DNA from: an uncultured Collinsella sp.
GTDB taxonomy: Bacteria > Actinomycetota > Coriobacteriia > Coriobacteriales > Coriobacteriaceae
Reading direction: 5' to 3'
Assembly: GCA_902470695.1 (NCBI GenBank)
Contig: CABRHH010000001.1
Coordinates: 62,001-126,000, forward strand
DNA length: 64,000 bases
Shown here one piece after another: positions 23,800 through 33,380 of the stretch. The notes under the pieces were generated by a model. The model worked only from the letters and a program-made list of their open reading frames with translations, made no database searches and was not told the DNA's origin. The position numbers and the translations under genes are program-made. Position 1 is the first letter of the stretch. Each line of letters opens with the position of its first letter.

Positions 23800-23893
23800 A
23801 CCCTCGCAGCCCACCGAACTCGCCCGCACCCTCGCAGCTCACCAACCTCGCCAGTACCCTCGCAGCCCGCCGCCGCGCCGGCACCCTCGCCGC
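23800..23893 (+). repeat. Four ~28-bp tandem repeats with core ACCCTCGCAGC
   Basis: The core occurs at 23800, 23828, 23856 and (with one change) 23883. It lies just downstream of the glutamine synthetase terminator as read on the minus strand. Confidence 0.65.
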
Positions 23894-23900
23894 TCGCCAC

Positions 23901-23958
23901 AAAAAACCCTCCCACCCTGCGAGCGGTTCATGCAAACCGTTACTTGCAAGATGGGAGG
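23901..23958 (-). terminator. Intrinsic terminator of the glutamine synthetase gene
   Basis: On the minus strand, CCTCCCATC pairs with GGTGGGAGG (one T-G wobble) and is followed by GTTTTTTG. It lies about 85 bp beyond the glnN stop codon. Confidence 0.75.
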
Positions 23959-24040
23959 CTGAACGACCTTACGGGCGCATCAACAGGCTTCCCGGTACTT
24001 TTGCCTTCGACCCGGTGCCCCGTTACACGCGGTGGTGCCC

Positions 24041-26131
24041 CTACACGTAGAACAGGACGTCGTCGTAGGTGGGAACCGGCCAGTAGTCGGCCGCCACAAT
24101 CTCTTCCATCGCGTCGACCGCCGCACGCAGGCGCTCCATCACCGGAATGACCTGGTGCGCATAGCACAGCGCCTGCTTCTGCCCGTCCACGATCGCCTCG
24201 GCTTCGACGTGCAGCGCGTCGAGCGCCTTGATGGACTCGTTGATCTCGGTGATGCCGCGGCAGAGCTTGTTCAGGGTGTTCTGCTCGCACTGCATGACCG
24301 CATCGGCGCCGGCGGCGCGAATCGTCTCCAGGCCCTTGGCAACCTTGGTGGCATAGGCCGTGATAGCCGGGCGGTAGGTGCGGCGGGCCTCACGGATCAT
24401 CGTCGTCGCCTCGATGTTCATCAACTTGTTGTATTTCTCGAGCTTGCACTCGTAGCGCGCCACGGCCTCAACCTCGGACAGCACGCCCATCTCGCGGAAC
24501 AGGGCGAGGTTCTTCTCGGCCACGAACGCCGGCAGCGCGTCGGCGGTGGTGCGGAAGTTGCACAGGCCGCGGCGCTCGGCCTCCTGCTGCCAGGCCTCGG
24601 AATACCCGTCGCCGCTGAACAGGATGCGGCGGTGCTGGCGCAGGTGCTCGGCGCAGTAGGCAAGCGCGGCCTGACGGAACTCGTCAGCCGGCACGCCCTC
24701 GAGCGCATCGGCGAAATCGCGCAGGGACTGAGCCACGGCGGCGTCGAGCACCATGTTGGAATCCGAGACGTTCGCCTCCGAACCCACCGCGCGGAACTCG
24801 AACTTGTTACCGGTGAACGCGAAGGGGCTCGTGCGGTTGCGGTCGGTGTTGTCCTGCTCGAGGTCGGGCAAGATCACGGTGCCGAAATCGATCGTATCGG
24901 TCGTGGCGTGCACACTCGCCTTGCCGTCCATGATCATCTCGACGACCTCGGTCAGCTGGTCGCCCAAGAAGATGGACACGATCGCGGGCGGCGCCTCGTT
25001 GGCCCCCAGGCGATGGTCGTTGCCGCAGCTCGCCACGCTCGCGCGCAGCAGGTCCTGGTACTTATCCACAGCCTCGATAACCGCCGTTAGGAACACCACG
25101 AACTGCAGGTTCTCCAGCGGCGTGTCGCCCGGATCGAGTAGGTTCTCATCGGCGGTGCCCAGCGACCAGTTGTTGTGCTTGCCCGAGCCGTTGATGCCCT
25201 CGAACGGCTTCTCATGCAGCAGGCATGCCAGGTCGTGACGGCTGGCGATGAGCTTCATCTTCTCCATCACGAGCAGGTTGTTGTCCACCGCCTCGTTGAG
25301 CTCGGAGTACACCGGGGCGAGCTCGTGCTGGCAAGGGGCAACCTCGTTGTGCTTGGTCTTGGCCGGAATGCCGAGCGCCCACAGCTCGTTGTCCAGATCC
25401 TTCATGTAGGCCGACACCGTGGGGCGGATCGCGCCGAAATAGTGCTCCTCGAGCTCCTGGCCCTTGCAGGGGGCGGCACCGAACAGCGTGCGGCCGCAGA
25501 TCACCAGGTCGCGGCGGCGACGGTAGGCGTCCTTCTTGATCAGGAAGTACTCCTGCTCATCGCCCACCGAGGGGACGACCTTCTTCGGCTTCTTCCCGAA
25601 CAGCGCCAGCACGCGCTTGGCCTGCAGATCGAGCGCCGTCATGGAGCGCAGAAGCGGGGTCTTCTTGTCGAGGGCCTCGCCGTTGTAGGAGCAGAAGGCC
25701 GTGGGGATGCACAGCACGCCGTCCTTGATGAACGCCGGGCTCGTGGCGTCCCAGGCGGTGTAGCCGCGGGCCTCGAAGGTAGCGCGCAGGCCGCCGTTGG
25801 GGAAGCTCGAGGCATCCGGCTCACCCTTGATGAGGGCCTTGCCCGAGAACTTCGTGATCGCGGTGCCGTCGTGGTTGGGCTCCAGGAAGCTATCGTGCTT
25901 CTCGCTGGTGATGCCCGACAGCGGCTGGAACCAGTGCGCGTAGTGCGTTGCGCCCTTCGAGATGGCCCACTCCTTCATCGCGTGCGCAACCGCATTCGCC
26001 ACATCCAGATCGAGCGGCTGGCTCTCCTCGATGGTGGCGGCGAGTTTTTTGTACACGTCCTTTGGAAGCCACTTCTTCATAACGTCTTCGGAAAAGACCA
26101 TCGTGCCGAAGCGGTCCGTGAGATCGGCCAT
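24041..26131 (-). CDS. glnN: Glutamine synthetase type III
   Basis: 696 residues, the length of GS III (GlnN) rather than the ~450 of GS I. It makes glutamine from glutamate, ammonia and ATP in the cytoplasm. The GS III-type catalytic sequences are visible: VGDEQEYFLIKK, KTKHNEVAPCQHELAP (metal/glutamate site) and EGINGSGKHNNWSLG (ATP-binding glycine region). The long C-terminal helical part characteristic of type III follows. The start (MADLTDRFG) has a GGGAGC site; the open frame extends 22 codons upstream without support. A GAAAC-N6-GAAAC direct repeat and a 9-bp hairpin lie in the leader. It ends in a good intrinsic terminator. Confidence 0.92.
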   Translation of the reverse strand: MADLTDRFGTMVFSEDVMKKWLPKDVYKKLAATIEESQPLDLDVANAVAHAMKEWAISKGATHYAHWFQPLSGITSEKHDSFLEPNHDGTAITKFSGKALIKGEPDASSFPNGGLRATFEARGYTAWDATSPAFIKDGVLCIPTAFCSYNGEALDKKTPLLRSMTALDLQAKRVLALFGKKPKKVVPSVGDEQEYFLIKKDAYRRRRDLVICGRTLFGAAPCKGQELEEHYFGAIRPTVSAYMKDLDNELWALGIPAKTKHNEVAPCQHELAPVYSELNEAVDNNLLVMEKMKLIASRHDLACLLHEKPFEGINGSGKHNNWSLGTADENLLDPGDTPLENLQFVVFLTAVIEAVDKYQDLLRASVASCGNDHRLGANEAPPAIVSIFLGDQLTEVVEMIMDGKASVHATTDTIDFGTVILPDLEQDNTDRNRTSPFAFTGNKFEFRAVGSEANVSDSNMVLDAAVAQSLRDFADALEGVPADEFRQAALAYCAEHLRQHRRILFSGDGYSEAWQQEAERRGLCNFRTTADALPAFVAEKNLALFREMGVLSEVEAVARYECKLEKYNKLMNIEATTMIREARRTYRPAITAYATKVAKGLETIRAAGADAVMQCEQNTLNKLCRGITEINESIKALDALHVEAEAIVDGQKQALCYAHQVIPVMERLRAAVDAMEEIVAADYWPVPTYDDVLFYV

Positions 26132-26200
26132 ACATGCTCCCTTCGTGGCGCGCCGTGCCCGGCGCCGTGCGTGTGGATGCCCAGAGCTTACGCGCAAAGC

Positions 26201-26288
26201 GTTTCATCATGGTTTCCTGCGCATTGCAAGCGTGAAACATATCGTAGGGTACCGCAGGCCGCTCCGCGCCGGGCGCTTTGCGGCCTGC
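26201..26288 (-). promoter_or_regulatory. glnN leader: GAAAC direct repeat and hairpin
   Basis: On the minus strand GAAAC-N6-GAAAC spans 26216-26201, reminiscent of actinobacterial GlnR half-sites, though a full four-part GlnR box is not present. Upstream, GCAGGCCGC (26254-26262) pairs perfectly with GCGGCCTGC (26280-26288). Nitrogen control is only a suggestion. Confidence 0.25.
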
Positions 26289-26359
26289 TGGCAAGAAAAA
26301 ACACGGTCATCTATCGAGGAGGCCTCGAAAATGCATCGAAGCCGCCCCGGGAGCTCAAG

Positions 26360-27724
26360 CTAGTTTTTCAGCGAGTTCAGCGGAGCCGGGAAGCGACCGC
26401 CGCGATGCGCCAGCACGGTGCCCGCATGACGGTTCGCCGGCATGACGGGAGCGCGCCCGAACAGGCCACCGTAATCGACCGACTCACCCACGCCCTTGCC
26501 GATCGCCGGGATGATGCGCACCGCGGTGGTCTTGTTGTTGATCACGCCGATCGCCATCTCGTCGGCGATGATGCCCACGAGTGTCTCGACGCTCGTGTCG
26601 CCCGGCACCGCGATCATATCCAAGCCCACCGAGCACACGCAGGTCATGGCTTCGAGCTTCTCAAGCGACAGCGCACCGGCCTCGGCCGCCGCGATCATGC
26701 CCGCGTCCTCCGACACCGGGATGAACGCACCCGACAGCCCGCCCACGCTCGAGCTCGCCATCACGCCGCCCTTCTTCACGCAGTCGTTCAGCAGTGCGAG
26801 CGCCGCCGTGGTGCCCGGGCCGCCGCATTGCCCCACGCCGATGATCTCCAGGATGCGCGCCACCGAGTCGCCCACCGCGGGGGTCGGTGCCAAGGAGAGG
26901 TCCACGATGCCCTTCTCCACGCCCAGACGGCGCGCGGCCTCACGGCTCATCAGCTCGCCCGCACGGGTGATCTTGAACGCCGTCTGCTTGATGCGCTCGG
27001 CGACCTCCATCATGCTGGCGCTCTCCGACAGCTCCTCAAGCGCCGCCGCCATCACACCGGGGCCCGAGACGCCCACATTGATCACCGCGTCGGCCTCGCC
27101 CGACCCGTGCACCGCGCCGGCCATGAACGGGGAATCCTCCACCATGTTGGCGAAGCACACGAACTTCGAGGCACCGACGCACTCGCGGTCGGCGGTGAGC
27201 TGCGCGGCCTGGACGATGGTCTGCGCCGCCAGGAGCACGGCGTCCATGTTGATGCCTGCGCGCAGGGTGGCCACGTTCAAGCTCGAGCATACCCGGCTCG
27301 TTTCGGCGAGCGCACGCGGAATGCAGTCGATCAGGCGGCGGTCGGCATCGCCGATGCCCTTGTGCACCAGCGCTGAATAGCCTCCCAGGTAGTCGATACC
27401 CAGCGTCTCGGCAGCGCGGTCGAGCGCACAGGCGAGCGGCACCAAGTCGAGGTCGGGGCACGCCGAGGCGATCTGGGCGATCGGCGTCACCGAAACGCGC
27501 TTGTTCACGATCGGGATGCCGTACTCGCGCTCCAGGTCGGAAGCCGTCTCCACCAGGTGCTCGGCGGTTGCCGTCACGTGATCGTAGACCTTGGTGCACA
27601 TGCGCCCCAGGTCCTCATCTGCGCACCCCATGAGCGAGATGCCCATGGTGATGGTACGGATGTCGAGATTGTGCTCGGTCACCATGCCGCGTGTTTCGGC
27701 AATCTCCTGAGGCGTGATGAACAT
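26360..27724 (-). CDS. UPF0210 / DUF711 family protein
   Basis: 454 residues starting MFITPQEIAETRGMV with an AAGGGGAG ribosome site, the family's usual size (~450). Characteristic stretches are NLDIRTITMGISLMGCAD near the start, GDSVARILEIIGVGQCGGPGTTAAL in the middle (positions split by several residues) and IGKGVGESVDYGGLFG near the C-terminus. The family is structurally related to the pyruvate-formate-lyase fold but lacks evidence for glycyl-radical activity, and its function is unknown. In many genomes it sits next to a small ACT-domain protein; no such gene is present here. It is upstream of glnN on the same strand with a 228-bp gap. Confidence 0.85.
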   Translation of the reverse strand: MFITPQEIAETRGMVTEHNLDIRTITMGISLMGCADEDLGRMCTKVYDHVTATAEHLVETASDLEREYGIPIVNKRVSVTPIAQIASACPDLDLVPLACALDRAAETLGIDYLGGYSALVHKGIGDADRRLIDCIPRALAETSRVCSSLNVATLRAGINMDAVLLAAQTIVQAAQLTADRECVGASKFVCFANMVEDSPFMAGAVHGSGEADAVINVGVSGPGVMAAALEELSESASMMEVAERIKQTAFKITRAGELMSREAARRLGVEKGIVDLSLAPTPAVGDSVARILEIIGVGQCGGPGTTAALALLNDCVKKGGVMASSSVGGLSGAFIPVSEDAGMIAAAEAGALSLEKLEAMTCVCSVGLDMIAVPGDTSVETLVGIIADEMAIGVINNKTTAVRIIPAIGKGVGESVDYGGLFGRAPVMPANRHAGTVLAHRGGRFPAPLNSLKN

Positions 27725-27903
27725 AGGCTCCCCTTCAGACCGTGTTGGTTGGCGTCTCACCATTCTACCGTGCCCTCCCCGCAGATGGGCCCTCGCTGCG
27801 CAAACACCCCCTACCACCGAACACCTTGCCCCGCTGTCGCTCGTGCGCTATCGTGTTGAGCGCATATACCATTTCCCGCATGCATACGAAAGCGAGCCCA
27901 CCT

Positions 27904-28203
27904 ATGGCACTCGACGGAAAGCAGATCAGGCAGCTTCGCAGCCTGGCGCATCACCTCAACCCCATCATCCACATCGGCAAGGCCGACATCACCGACACGC
28001 TGGTCCGCCAGGCCGATACCGCCCTCGAGGCGCACGAGCTCATCAAGTGCGCCGTACAGGACGGCAGCGACCTGTCGGCCCGCGAGGCCGCCGAAGCCCT
28101 CGCGGAGCGCACCTACTCCGAGGTCGTGCAGGTCATCGGTCACCGTTTCAGCCTGTTCCGCGTCAGCGAGCGCACAGACATCGAGCACATCAAGCTCGCC
28201 TAG
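27904..28203 (+). CDS. yhbY: YhbY/CRS1-type RNA-binding protein
   Basis: 99 residues (MALDGKQIRQLRSLAHHLNP...) matching the single CRM domain of YhbY, with the conserved IHIGKADIT (family GKxG-like loop) and ALEAHELIKC. E. coli YhbY associates with pre-50S ribosomal particles. An ATG 24 bases upstream (27880) is also in frame. The gene is alone on the plus strand and ends at a strong terminator. Confidence 0.88.
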   Translation: MALDGKQIRQLRSLAHHLNPIIHIGKADITDTLVRQADTALEAHELIKCAVQDGSDLSAREAAEALAERTYSEVVQVIGHRFSLFRVSERTDIEHIKLA

Positions 28204-28241
28204 CACCCGCGCCCCAACCTCCGCGCGCCAAGCCCCCAGTG

Positions 28242-28283
28242 GCCCCGGCGCCCGCCCCACATGCGGCGGGCGCCGGGGCTTTT
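28242..28283 (+). terminator. Strong intrinsic terminator after yhbY
   Basis: A perfect 15-bp G+C stem (28242-28256 with 28265-28279), an 8-base loop and a TTTTC tail. It separates yhbY from the convergent regulator gene. Confidence 0.85.
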
Positions 28284-28349
28284 CGGTCGCAGGAGGTTCT
28301 TCCCCCGTCACCCAGCTCCCGCCCCTTGGTCCATGAGCACGGCAGCCCA

Positions 28350-31300
28350 TCACCCAACCACCGACAGGCGCGTCTTCTCCATGATGCCTTCGTACAGCAG
28401 GCGCGTTTCCTCCTCGGGCGCTGCCTTGCACATCGCGCTCAGATGCTCACGGTGTCCCCGATACAGCTCCACTACCTCGCGGCGGCGCCCGCTCATGTCG
28501 TAGATGCGCATGGCGCAGCGAATGGCGTCCTCGCGCAACGGAGCCTGCTTGAGCGCCGTCTCAACCAGCCAGCTGGCCGAAGCGATATCGTCCATCTCTA
28601 GCGCCGCGGCCACCCCGCGCAGCATGCAGTCCACGAACCGATTCGCATAGGCCCGGCGCATGCGCGCGAAATAGTCGGGGCTGCCCGAGCGCGGGACGAA
28701 CAGCGCGCCTGCATACACCTCGTCGAGACGCAGGCACGCCTCCACGATCTGCCGTCCCGAGGTTCCCGTGCGCTTCAGCAGCGCATCGCGGGCGAGCATC
28801 TCGAACCGCATCGTATCGGAGATGACGTAGTCCACGTTGACGGCAAGGCCATCCCCCTGCGCGAGCACGTACTGCGGTCCGCCGTCCCGCTGCCCAAACG
28901 CCCGGCGCAGCGTCGAGACCGCCACATACAGGTTCTCGCGTGCCCGCTCGTAGGGCAAATCGGGCCACATCTCCTCGGTGATGACATGCCTGCCCACGAA
29001 CGAGCCTGCCGCCAATACGAGCCGTGCGGCCAGCACCGCCGCTTTCTTGCGCTTCCACACGTCCTGTGTCAGCACGTGCCCGTTGCGCTCCGCCCGAAAT
29101 CCGCCGAACAGACCGATCTGCACGCGGCCCAACTCGCTGGCGTCCTCCTCACCCACCACCTCGAACAGTGACAGGCTGCGCTCGGACTCGCTGCCCAGCA
29201 GGTACCGCGATGACACGCGCGACGGCAGCAGACGGCGCACGGCATCGGCGCGCTCGCCGATCGACAGCAGCGCCTGACGAGCGAGCGGGCAGAACCGCTC
29301 ATCGAGCATCTGCGCCTTATGCAGCGAGAACCATGCCGATAGCTCCGATGAGCAGCGCGCCGCCGACAGCACCATGGCAACCGACCACATCTCGGCCAGG
29401 CTGCCTCCGCCCTGCGACAAGTCGATCGTGCCCGCACGCTCGACGAGCATCGAGCGCGGCATATTCATGATCTCCACCGCCTGGTCCAGCAGATGCGCCC
29501 AGGCGTGCAGCAGCCGCAAGGAGCCGTCCGCCAAGCGCAGGACCTGCCGCGCCCTGAACTGGGCGTTGGCGAGCTGCCCATCCACCATCGCCTGCCAGCC
29601 CTCCCCGGCGAGGCAGAACAGCTGCGTTGCGAAATCGGATTCGCGCACCGCCATGGTGCCCGCATCCACAAACGCCCGCTCGTCAACCAGACCCTGCCCC
29701 ACCATCACCCGGCATACGGCCGCCGCCATGCGCACCCGGGAAGCAACCGCCACCAGCCGCCGCTTCAGCAACTCCGACACGATCCGCTGCAGACGTTTAT
29801 CGCACACGGCGATATCGCCCGCATCACCATGCAGCGCCTCATCCATGACCCGATCGCATTCCAGCAGGATATCAGGTATGTTTAATCCCTCATCCATGCA
29901 CAGGTCACGCGATGTCGCCGAAAGTGCAGCCGTACGGCCTCGCTCCGCGCCCAGCAGCTCGCCGTAGGCACTCCGATGTTCTCGCAGCTTCTCCGCGTCC
30001 GGCGATGCACCGACTCGCTGCAGATACTCAGCAGAAAGCGCCGGCAAATCGATGTGCGCGCAGGTGCTCCACACCTCGCTGAACCCCTGGGCAACCTCCC
30101 AATCCCGCGGATCGACCTCACGCTCGATGTCATCCGCGCGCCGGCGCAACTCCGAGCGCATCGCCCGCGCAGCCCGGTACTCACCCATCACCAGCGCGCA
30201 CATATAGACCGCAAGCACCACGCCGACCGGGACGGTTGCCACATCGCCGCCGCGCACCACCGACACCGTCTCGTGCACGAAAACGGCATTGCCGCTCACG
30301 GCGCAGGCAGCAGGATGCGCCGCGATCACCTGCAGCGACTCATGCGGTGACAGCGCAAGCGAAGCCAACCGTACCGCCCGGTCGATATGCCCGGCCGCCA
30401 TAAGGATATCCACGGCCTGAAAAGCCAGACCGCTCATCTGCGCCGCGACATCCCTTCTCAGCCCGTCGAACTCCGACCCCTGTCCCAGACAGCGAAATGT
30501 ACGGTCCGTAATGTCAACACCGAACATCGGATAGTCGCGCGCCAGGCGCTCCCAGCTCTCCGCGCGCACGCGCATCCCGCAGCGCGACAGATCGGCCGCC
30601 GACCCATCCTTGAGCAGAATCAGCAACGAGGCCAGGCGCTCCAGGCGTTCGCGACCCCGATGCAGGGCCTCAAGTACCGACCGGTACAGCGCCACCACCC
30701 CGCGCCTGAGCGCCGCCTCCCCGTCGCGCCCGTCCAGCCCCTGCAGCAGCACCACCAGCGCGGGGATACCTTGCGTGAGCTCATACACGTCGACCGTCGG
30801 CGCGATTGAGAACATCCTCGCCCACTCCGGATACTCCCGCGGCCTGACCGCGAGCGCCGACGCGCCGATCCTGTGCGCATCCGACATCGCGCGCAAGAGC
30901 GCCCGATGCTCCGGGCGGCAGGCCAGGACGAATTCAATGCCGCGCTCGCGGCCAGCACGCAGCCGCTCGCGCAGCGCCGAGACCCCCTCCTCCTGAAGCG
31001 GCGGCACGTTGTCGACAAGGATGACAGGCGACCCCTCGCACCTCGACAGCTCGCAGAAGGCATCATCCAGGCTTCGGGTCAGCTCGAGCATATCCCATGA
31101 GCCGGCATCGAACAGCCTGACGGCACCGCGCGTCCTGTCGCGCGCGCACTCGTCGGCATATTGCAGCAACAGCGCGGTCTTGCCCCAGCCATCGGGAGCG
31201 CACACGACGCTCAAACCCGCCCGGCGCCCCTGCGTCGCCAGATCGCGCAGCAGACGCGCTCTGCGCACCATCAACCCAGCTGCCGACGCTGGTGCCATAT

Positions 31301-31361
31301 CGTTCAACACACCATCATCTGCAGGTCCCGGTGTATCGAGAGCCTCTTCCATGCGCGTCAT
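28350..31361 (-). CDS. Large AfsR/MalT-like transcriptional regulator with ATPase, winged-helix and BTAD domains
   Basis: 1003 residues. An N-terminal P-loop has the MalT-like Walker A CAPDGWGKTALLLQ (about 54-67) and a Walker B-like SPVILVDNV. A long helical middle (TPR-like, about 300-760) follows. Near residue 770 a winged helix begins (VQIGLFGGFRAERNG, WKRKKAAVLAARLVLA, LYVAVSTLRRAFG), leading into a bacterial transcriptional activator domain ending with YDMSGRRREVVELYRGHREHL. The domain order (STAND ATPase first, DNA-binding near the C-terminus) differs from AfsR, which has its DNA-binding domain first. The GAGGAAAGGA site supports the ATG at 31361. The target and inducer are unknown; nearby genes are an APC permease (divergent) and yhbY (convergent). 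Confidence 0.78.
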   Translation of the reverse strand: MTRMEEALDTPGPADDGVLNDMAPASAAGLMVRRARLLRDLATQGRRAGLSVVCAPDGWGKTALLLQYADECARDRTRGAVRLFDAGSWDMLELTRSLDDAFCELSRCEGSPVILVDNVPPLQEEGVSALRERLRAGRERGIEFVLACRPEHRALLRAMSDAHRIGASALAVRPREYPEWARMFSIAPTVDVYELTQGIPALVVLLQGLDGRDGEAALRRGVVALYRSVLEALHRGRERLERLASLLILLKDGSAADLSRCGMRVRAESWERLARDYPMFGVDITDRTFRCLGQGSEFDGLRRDVAAQMSGLAFQAVDILMAAGHIDRAVRLASLALSPHESLQVIAAHPAACAVSGNAVFVHETVSVVRGGDVATVPVGVVLAVYMCALVMGEYRAARAMRSELRRRADDIEREVDPRDWEVAQGFSEVWSTCAHIDLPALSAEYLQRVGASPDAEKLREHRSAYGELLGAERGRTAALSATSRDLCMDEGLNIPDILLECDRVMDEALHGDAGDIAVCDKRLQRIVSELLKRRLVAVASRVRMAAAVCRVMVGQGLVDERAFVDAGTMAVRESDFATQLFCLAGEGWQAMVDGQLANAQFRARQVLRLADGSLRLLHAWAHLLDQAVEIMNMPRSMLVERAGTIDLSQGGGSLAEMWSVAMVLSAARCSSELSAWFSLHKAQMLDERFCPLARQALLSIGERADAVRRLLPSRVSSRYLLGSESERSLSLFEVVGEEDASELGRVQIGLFGGFRAERNGHVLTQDVWKRKKAAVLAARLVLAAGSFVGRHVITEEMWPDLPYERARENLYVAVSTLRRAFGQRDGGPQYVLAQGDGLAVNVDYVISDTMRFEMLARDALLKRTGTSGRQIVEACLRLDEVYAGALFVPRSGSPDYFARMRRAYANRFVDCMLRGVAAALEMDDIASASWLVETALKQAPLREDAIRCAMRIYDMSGRRREVVELYRGHREHLSAMCKAAPEEETRLLYEGIMEKTRLSVVG

Positions 31362-31831
31362 GACGATCCTTTCCTCGACGCCGCCTGTCCCTTGAAACGG
31401 TACGACCCATCGGCATGAATGGCGCGCGACATCTGCAGGATCTCGTATATCGTGTCAGATTCCGGCAAGGTTGGAAGCAGATGCCGGCAAGGTGCCCGCA
31501 GCCGCTTTCACTTCCTTATTCATCCATTTCCATGTATTGAACCGTGCAACTTCTCCCTTTACGTTCAATAATTAATATACGCCCTATCGTGAGCGTAAAC
31601 ATGTGCGCATCGGCAAACGTGACCAAATGGCCCGTGAACGGAAAGATTGAGGTGCGGTGCGCCCGCAGAATCGCGGCAAGCACACCCGCCTGCTGTGGAT
31701 AACGCGGCACGCTGCACGCGCAGACGGCACGCGGGTGCGCGCAGGTGCGCGCTCGCGTATACTGTTCCAATTGCGGCAGCCGCGCACAGCGCCCGCATCC
31801 CTTTTCCTTCGACCCGCTCAGGCAGGCATCC
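31362..31831. other. Intergenic control region between regulator and APC permease
   Basis: 470 bp with no gene recognised. It includes an A+T-rich stretch (about 31510-31590), two CCGGCAAGGT units (at about 31464 and 31484), and TATACT at 31758-31763, a plausible -10 for the permease gene 70 bp upstream of its ATG. Confidence 0.35.
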
Positions 31832-33226
31832 ATGAACCAGCACCCCGCCCCCGAGCAACGCTATACCCTCACCACCGCAATCTGCCTGATCGTGGGGATA
31901 TGCATCGGCTCGGGCATCTTCTTCAAATCCGACAACATCCTTGTTGCCACCGGCGGCAACGTGGCCCTTGGCGCCGCGATGTTTCTACTTGCCGCAACCA
32001 CCATCGTGTTCGGCGGACTCACGCTCGCCCGCTTCGCCGCCCGCACAGACGGCCACGGCGGTCTGATCGCCTATGCCCGGGAGTTTCTCGGGCCGCGGCG
32101 GATGACGTTCATCGGCTGGCACTACACGTTCCTCTACATGCCCGCGGTCTGCGCGATCATCTGCTGGGTCGTGGGCGTCTATGCATGCATGGCCTTCGGG
32201 TTGGAGGGCACCTTCGCTCAGCAGATGGTCATCGGCCTAGTCTTTCTCACCGTCTGCACCATCTGGAACATCTGCTGGCCCACCATCAGCGGCTACCTGC
32301 AGAACCTCACCACCGTGGCCAAAGCGCTCCCGCTTGTTGCCGTGGGCCTGATCGGGCTGGCGCTCGCCGATCCCGCACGCGCGCTTGTATCCGATATCCA
32401 TGCCGCACCGTCGGCCGGCACCGGCTGGCTTGCCGCCGCCGCGCCGATCGCCTTCGCCTTCGACGGCTGGAGCTCGGCGCTGAGCATCGCGCCTGAGCTC
32501 CGGGATGCCAAGCGCAACCTCCCGCGCGCACTCATCGTGGCCCCGCTTATCATCCTCGTACTGTACCTAGGCTATTTCCTGGGCCTGTCCCGCTTCCTCG
32601 GGCCGCAGACCGTCATGGAGGCGGGTGATGCGAGCCTGTCGCTCATGTTCGTGCGCCTGTTCGGCGAGCAGGCCGCCGCGCTGCCGAACATCATCGCCCT
32701 CATCGCGGTGCTCAGCACCGGCAACGGCATGGTCATGGCCACGCTGCGTATGCCGTTCTCGCTCGCTCTGCACAACCAGATTCCCGCTGCGCGCCTGGTT
32801 GGCCGCGTCAACCGAACGCTGCGCTTCCCCGTTGCCAGCGCGCTGATCGCCTATGCCATGACGCTGTTCTGGTCGGGTGTGCATGCGCTCATCACCACGT
32901 TCGACCTGCTGCCCAACGGCGATATCTCCGAGATCGGCGTGGGCCTTACGCTGCTGATCCTCACCTTGTTCTACGCGCATGCGCTCGGCGACTGCCTGCG
33001 CGAGCGCCAAGCCGGAACCGCCGGCTGGCTGCGGCGCGCCGTGGCCCCGGCCATCGCCATCGCCAGCTCGGCCGCCATCGGCCTGTCCAGCATCTCCGAC
33101 CCCACGCGCTGGCCGTTCGTCCTGGCGTTTCTGCTTGTTCCGTTCGCGGCGACCCTGCTCATGAACCGCCGCCGGGGCACACAGGCGCCCGCGGCGCAGG
33201 CCCCCGCCGCACAGCAGACGACGTAA
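31832..33226 (+). CDS. APC-family amino acid permease
   Basis: 464 residues with about 12 hydrophobic segments. The first helix motif GICIGSGIFFKSDNIL is the APC-family GSGIF signature that binds the substrate backbone, and FAFDGWSSALSIAPELRDAKRNLPRAL (split over helix 6 and its loop) is the second family hallmark. It imports or exchanges amino acids; specificity is not evident. The start at 31832 (MNQHPAPEQRYTLTT) is chosen because family similarity begins there, although the ribosome site is weak. The C-terminus has a duplicated Ala/Pro/Gln tail (QAPAAQAPAAQ). It diverges from the AfsR/MalT-like regulator, which could control it. Confidence 0.83.
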   Translation: MNQHPAPEQRYTLTTAICLIVGICIGSGIFFKSDNILVATGGNVALGAAMFLLAATTIVFGGLTLARFAARTDGHGGLIAYAREFLGPRRMTFIGWHYTFLYMPAVCAIICWVVGVYACMAFGLEGTFAQQMVIGLVFLTVCTIWNICWPTISGYLQNLTTVAKALPLVAVGLIGLALADPARALVSDIHAAPSAGTGWLAAAAPIAFAFDGWSSALSIAPELRDAKRNLPRALIVAPLIILVLYLGYFLGLSRFLGPQTVMEAGDASLSLMFVRLFGEQAAALPNIIALIAVLSTGNGMVMATLRMPFSLALHNQIPAARLVGRVNRTLRFPVASALIAYAMTLFWSGVHALITTFDLLPNGDISEIGVGLTLLILTLFYAHALGDCLRERQAGTAGWLRRAVAPAIAIASSAAIGLSSISDPTRWPFVLAFLLVPFAATLLMNRRRGTQAPAAQAPAAQQTT

Positions 33227-33380
33227 GCCCCGGGCCCGCCGGCCCCGGCGCCAAGATCTGCCGAGGGCCCCGAGCTGGCCCGTTCAGGCATACGCCGGCA
33301 CACCGCCCTGCTGGGGCATGCGCCAGGCGAACCCGCAGCCAAATACGTCTGCCACCGGCCCCCGCCGGCGCACCCGGTCG

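Larger units (their letters stand above)
22823..24040. other. 1.2-kb non-coding, repeat-rich region
   Basis: No credible gene is seen. Long open frames here are Pro/Arg/Ser-rich translations of repeats without ribosome sites. The region holds three kinds of repeats (listed separately) and ends in the terminator of the leftward glutamine synthetase gene. Confidence 0.6.

Noticed and set aside
23175..23893. CRISPR array
   Set aside because: Repeat units differ in length and spacing, contain internal inverse copies, lack uniform spacers, and no cas genes are nearby.
22851..24050. 399-codon open frame on the plus strand
   Set aside because: It is a Pro/Arg/Ser-rich translation of the repeat arrays with no ribosome site, no family resemblance and overlap with the glutamine synthetase terminator.
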